DNA of 17,580 nt from JBAXAM01 sp037142515 (GTDB taxonomy: Bacteria > Pseudomonadota > Gammaproteobacteria > UBA9339): positions 1-17,580 of the forward strand of contig JBAXAM010000028.1 in assembly GCA_037142515.1 (NCBI GenBank), written 5' to 3'. The number at the start of each line of letters is the position of its first letter. Within the stretch, counting starts at the first letter, position 1. Positions 14,450-17,580 of this stretch are shown here, piece by piece. The notes under the pieces were generated by a model. That model was given only the letters and a program-made list of their open reading frames with translations, had not been told where the DNA came from and did no database searches. Made by a program: the position numbers and the translations under genes.

Positions 14450-17400
14450 TTGGTGTGTTGCTGTTTTTATTTTCTTGATTTCTCTTAGACTCCATTTTTT
14501 TAACTGTATCGCGGAGTTTCTCTATGGTTTCAGGACTACAATTCCAGCGAGCGTGATTAAGGATCGAATCTTTAGCCTTTTCTTCACCATGTGAGATAGC
14601 AACCTCGAGCAGTGTTTGTCCATCTGCGCCCTTTTGTGTAAGAACTCTATCGATATCAGTTTTTTCAATCGCTAAAAGAAGCCTATCTACACCCAAAGTA
14701 TATATTCCTTCAGAATTATAGCCAGTTTCATATACTCCCTCCGTGATAGAATTCTTTAGTAATTCATAGTCAGCAGTAATTTTTTTGAACTCTTCAGTTT
14801 TTTTGTCTATTTTAGAGCTTTCTTCTAACCCTAAAATTCCAGCATATTTTATAGCACTAGAGGCATCTCCAGATTGTAATGCTTGGTCAAATTTCTTTAG
14901 TACGTATTTGTCGGCACCTCCATGAAACCAGCCCATAAACTTAGTTCCCAAGTAAGAAAAATAACCACTAAAACCACTAAAAGATTTGCTGTTTATGTCA
15001 ATATGTTTGTTGTTTGTTTCCACCTTTTTTTCTATATTTTCTTTAATTTTAGTAAGAAGTGTTGTTACAATTGGTTGTTTTTTTAATAAAATGGCGTGCA
15101 TGAGTGGTGTATTGCCGTCTTTATCCTCTTGTTTAAGAAGGATACCAGCATTTTCAGTCTTATTGAGTATCCATTTTACAGTATTATTATCATCCTGTGA
15201 GATGGCTTGCATGAGTCCCTCTGCCTTTCTTTGTGTAAAACTAATTATGGTATTCTTATTTTCATCTTCTTCTTCAATTTGTTGCTCTAAAACGCTTTCT
15301 TCCTGTTGTGGATAGTTATAATTAAATTGAGGTTTTTCTGAGGGCTGCTCTTCTAAAACGCTTTCTTCCTGTTGTGGGTAGTTATGGTTGAATTTTACAT
15401 CCATATCGTTGATTTTTTTACTGCGGTCATTTTCTATCTGAGTAAGTTCGTCGGAGTTTTCTTTGTGTATACCAGCAAGATTTGTAAGCCGTTCTTTTAG
15501 GTTAACTAAATCATTAGCGCGTTGTGAAACTTCGTCTGATCCGATGAGTTTTTTGTGCTTTGCAATGACCATAGTATAGTCACCATAAAACGCATCTGCG
15601 TCCCAGGGCATAAAATCGCCAAATTGTGTGTCAGGATATCTTTTTAAAACTGGGGTTTCCACTTGTTTTACACTTTTTGTTACTTTATCTATTTCATAGC
15701 ACAATATTTCCGCTGAGCCTTTACCAGTCGGGCAGTATATTGTGAATAAATCTCCAACTTTAACTCCAATAGTAATTCTTCCATCCCAGCTATTCTCATT
15801 AAAATTAGTAACAAAGTTTCCTTCTTTGTATATTGGTGAATTTGGGTCTGTAAGAAATTTCGGTGGAGTTCCTTTTCCTTTATTGCCTAGAAATAGATTA
15901 ATTTCTTTAGGGTTAAGATATCTGCATCCTTTCGGATTTCTGGGGAAGTTATCTTCGTCTGTTATGTCTATTTGGGACCCTACAAAAATATCGCTAGTAG
16001 TCTTTTTAATAAAACCTTCTTGTGTTATATTTTTTAAGCAATCTTCACTTAATGCGATAAATTCTTTGGCGAGGCTTGCGAGCCGCCGGTCGTTGAAATT
16101 ATCCGATTCCCTTATGTATTGCTCCAATCTACCAGCAGATTTTCTGTATTCAGCAATCTTTTTGTATATTCGCTGCGAATCTCCTTGTTTGTTTTTTAGT
16201 GAGTCAGATAATTGTTTTACCTCTTTGTTTAGGTTTGCAAAAGCATTATAGTATGCCTGATCTTTTAGCTCTTTTAGTTTATTGTTTAAGCCATCGATAA
16301 TCTTACTGCTATGGCTATTTTCTTTAACATGAGACTGTATTCCTGTTTGTTCGTATTTGTTTTGTTGTTCCAAAAGGGAATTAACGCTATCAACATCTGT
16401 TGGCTCTTCTTTTCTCCAGCGATCATTAAAATTAAGTATACAGTACGATGTTTGTATAGATAACATGGCGGTATATCTATCGCTTTGTGTGCCAGCCAAC
16501 GCAGCTTCATTTTTTTCTTTTTCTTGCATTTTTCCCCATGTGCCCTTTGCTATTTCGTATAGCTCATTTGATTCCGTAAGTATTTTTTCTATTTCTTTAT
16601 CATTAGTGTTTTTAGTAGGGTCGCTTGATATATTTTCGAAAGTACTTTTGTGATTTTCTAGATAATTTGTAAGGTCGCCAACTCGTTGTTTGTATAAATT
16701 TAATTTTTCATTTGGATCGGCCGATAGTAGCTTATATTGGTTTGAGTAGTCTGCAATTTTTCTTTGGAATTTCAAAAAACTGTTGTCTTTACCCGCATTA
16801 ATTATCGGCTTCTCCAGATCATGTGCATCATCCAAAAGACGCTCAATATCACTTTTTGCATTTTTCAATGCAGAGCCCGTGAGGTGTTGGCTTTCAAGAT
16901 CATTTAGCGATTTCTCAATTTTTTTAGATACATTCACATACGCAGTAAAGTATGCTTGTGCGGTTAATTCTTCCCATTCGTCATACGCTCTTGAGCCAAT
17001 ATCGCTTTTGAGCAGAATAGCATGGCTTCCACGCGGATGTTCGAAGTCGCACATTTTAAAAAATGATGAGACATCCTCGAAAGACATATAATGTGTTTTT
17101 TCTAACTCGATTCTAGCGTGGTGTATTGCGTTTAATTCTAGAATGTTAACTGCGACGATTCGTCTGTCTGTTTGTAATTTTTCGAATCTTTCTTTGGGTG
17201 TTTGTTTTGTTTTATTTTCTTGTTTTTTTGTTTCTTCTGCTAGTTCGCTTAATCTAGTTAATAGCGCTGTGTCGGTATCTATATTTGAAGAGGATCCATT
17301 TAATATTTCCTCAAGATGTTTTCTATTTGAAATAAATTCATCCTGCAATAGATTAACTTGTTGTTCATACTCGTCCTGATCTAGACTAGTTTTATTGCTG

Positions 17401-17580
17401 TTGTTGCCTCTCATCTGAGCAAGTTCATCTGGATTTTTCAAATAACTTTCTTTCCTTAGGCTTGGGTCGTGTCCACCAGCGGCAATATTTTCAATGCGGC
17501 TTCTGAGATCGGCTAACTCTTTATCGCGATAAAGCAACTTTTTTTCTGTAAATATGTTTAAACTTCTAGCCCTTTTAAAT
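14439..17580 (-). CDS. Large helical protein with internal duplication and ankyrin-like repeats (5' end outside window)
   Basis: No named family is recognised. The frame is open from the window edge to a TAA at 14439, giving 1,046 codons without an upstream ATG; the TTG at 17537 is probably internal. Numbering from that TTG, residues 57-503 are two related helical units of about 225 residues. Residues 505-665 form a compact, probably beta-rich domain of unknown type (RITIGVKVGDLFTIYCPTG, DADAFYGDYTMVIA). Residues 670-760 are charged, with a 22-residue tandem repeat (NYPQQEESVLE). Residues 770-830 carry ankyrin-like helices (EDKDGNTPLMHAIL) and 945-995 a second ankyrin-like piece (GADGQTLLEVAISHGE). 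The tail is hydrophilic. There are no membrane segments. The make-up resembles secreted effectors of intracellular Gammaproteobacteria, which is inference; a cytoskeletal or structural role is equally open. Confidence 0.85.
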   Translation of the reverse strand, partial: FKRARSLNIFTEKKLLYRDKELADLRSRIENIAAGGHDPSLRKESYLKNPDELAQMRGNNSNKTSLDQDEYEQQVNLLQDEFISNRKHLEEILNGSSSNIDTDTALLTRLSELAEETKKQENKTKQTPKERFEKLQTDRRIVAVNILELNAIHHARIELEKTHYMSFEDVSSFFKMCDFEHPRGSHAILLKSDIGSRAYDEWEELTAQAYFTAYVNVSKKIEKSLNDLESQHLTGSALKNAKSDIERLLDDAHDLEKPIINAGKDNSFLKFQRKIADYSNQYKLLSADPNEKLNLYKQRVGDLTNYLENHKSTFENISSDPTKNTNDKEIEKILTESNELYEIAKGTWGKMQEKEKNEAALAGTQSDRYTAMLSIQTSYCILNFNDRWRKEEPTDVDSVNSLLEQQNKYEQTGIQSHVKENSHSSKIIDGLNNKLKELKDQAYYNAFANLNKEVKQLSDSLKNKQGDSQRIYKKIAEYRKSAGRLEQYIRESDNFNDRRLASLAKEFIALSEDCLKNITQEGFIKKTTSDIFVGSQIDITDEDNFPRNPKGCRYLNPKEINLFLGNKGKGTPPKFLTDPNSPIYKEGNFVTNFNENSWDGRITIGVKVGDLFTIYCPTGKGSAEILCYEIDKVTKSVKQVETPVLKRYPDTQFGDFMPWDADAFYGDYTMVIAKHKKLIGSDEVSQRANDLVNLKERLTNLAGIHKENSDELTQIENDRSKKINDMDVKFNHNYPQQEESVLEEQPSEKPQFNYNYPQQEESVLEQQIEEEDENKNTIISFTQRKAEGLMQAISQDDNNTVKWILNKTENAGILLKQEDKDGNTPLMHAILLKKQPIVTTLLTKIKENIEKKVETNNKHIDINSKSFSGFSGYFSYLGTKFMGWFHGGADKYVLKKFDQALQSGDASSAIKYAGILGLEESSKIDKKTEEFKKITADYELLKNSITEGVYETGYNSEGIYTLGVDRLLLAIEKTDIDRVLTQKGADGQTLLEVAISHGEEKAKDSILNHARWNCSPETIEKLRDTVKKMESKRNQENKNSNTPTNR
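15279..15392 (-). repeat. 66-base tandem repeat inside the large gene
   Basis: Two in-frame units with a 66-base period encode NYPQQEESVLE twice, at residues 719-729 and 741-751, separated by EQPSEKPQFNY. The first 26 bases (from plus-strand 15286 and 15352) are identical, and later positions differ slightly. It is a recent partial duplication in an acidic, flexible linker just before the ankyrin-like part. Confidence 0.85.
16029..17369 (-). repeat. Ancient tandem duplication of a ~225-residue helical unit
   Basis: Unit 1 (residues 57-278) and unit 2 (282-503) align along their length at the protein level. YEQQVNLL matches YKQRVGDL, LTRLSELAEE matches LTESNELYEI, and RRIVAVNI matches DRYTAMLSI. 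QAYFTAYVN matches QAYYNAFAN, and the DLEK/RLEQ helices correspond. The offset is 225-233 residues with small gaps. DNA identity is low, so the duplication is old. Confidence 0.7.

Noticed and set aside
16357..16653. Plus-strand open frames across the large gene, for example 16357-16653 and 15742-16251
   Set aside because: They lie opposite a well-supported coding frame and show no recognisable domain; they are shadows of the real gene.
17535..17537. TTG at 17537 as the true start of the large gene
   Set aside because: The frame stays open to the window edge with no stop codon and there is no clear ribosome-binding site, so the gene more likely begins outside.
1..17580. CRISPR arrays, insertion sequences, tRNA or rRNA genes
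   Set aside because: I saw no regularly spaced direct repeats, transposase, terminal inverted repeats or tRNA-like cloverleaf. A tRNA scan was not possible here.

Overview
This is an AT-rich, densely packed bacterial chromosome segment, most likely from a gammaproteobacterium. Four features point there: the compact hisG-D-C-B-H-A-F-IE gene order with a bifunctional hisB and a fused hisIE, a his leader peptide with a transcription attenuator, an ArgR repressor with ARG-box-like sites in its own promoter, and short overlaps between nearly all operon genes. The low G+C and a very large helical protein with ankyrin-like repeats suggest a host-associated or intracellular lineage, perhaps Legionellales-like. 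That last step is inference; there is no rRNA or other marker gene here.

Layout. (1) 28-567, minus: a secreted serine hydrolase of the beta-lactamase/penicillin-binding fold that stops just after its YSN motif, so it is probably a broken gene. (2) 606-7293, minus: a complete histidine operon, hisG-hisDC-hisB-hisH-hisA-hisF-hisIE, in which hisD and hisC form one 775-codon gene and HisG lacks the C-terminal regulatory domain of its long-form relatives. It is preceded by a 16-residue leader peptide with five His codons (7392-7442), alternative hairpins and a strong rho-independent terminator (7304-7340). (3) 7621-8182, plus: a BrnT-type toxin followed by an overlapping ribbon-helix-helix antitoxin. 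(4) 8187-12010, minus: an amino-acid permease of the Mtr/TyrP family, then argG and argH, read as one unit. (5) 12011-12151: a divergent control region with a palindromic TATAATTATA that gives a -10 box on each strand, flanked by ARG-box-like sites. (6) 12152-14449, plus: argR, cysK, cysE. (7) 14439-17580, minus: the 3' part (over 1,045 codons) of a large protein of unknown function with a roughly 225-residue internal duplication, an unassigned central domain, a short tandem repeat and ankyrin-like repeats. Its start lies outside the window.

How the parts work together. The his genes cover all ten steps from PRPP and ATP to histidine, apparently controlled by His-tRNA supply through the attenuator. 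ArgR probably represses both itself and the permease-argG-argH unit. ArgG and ArgH turn citrulline into arginine, so the co-transcribed permease may bring in a precursor or the product. CysE and CysK make cysteine from serine. The window is therefore mostly amino-acid supply, interrupted by one toxin-antitoxin pair and ended by a candidate host-interaction protein. The most unusual points are the hisDC fusion, the shortened HisG, the apparent lack of a 5' leader before hisL, the permease inside an ArgR-controlled unit, and the duplicated architecture of the large terminal protein. No intergenic stretch exceeds 300 bases.
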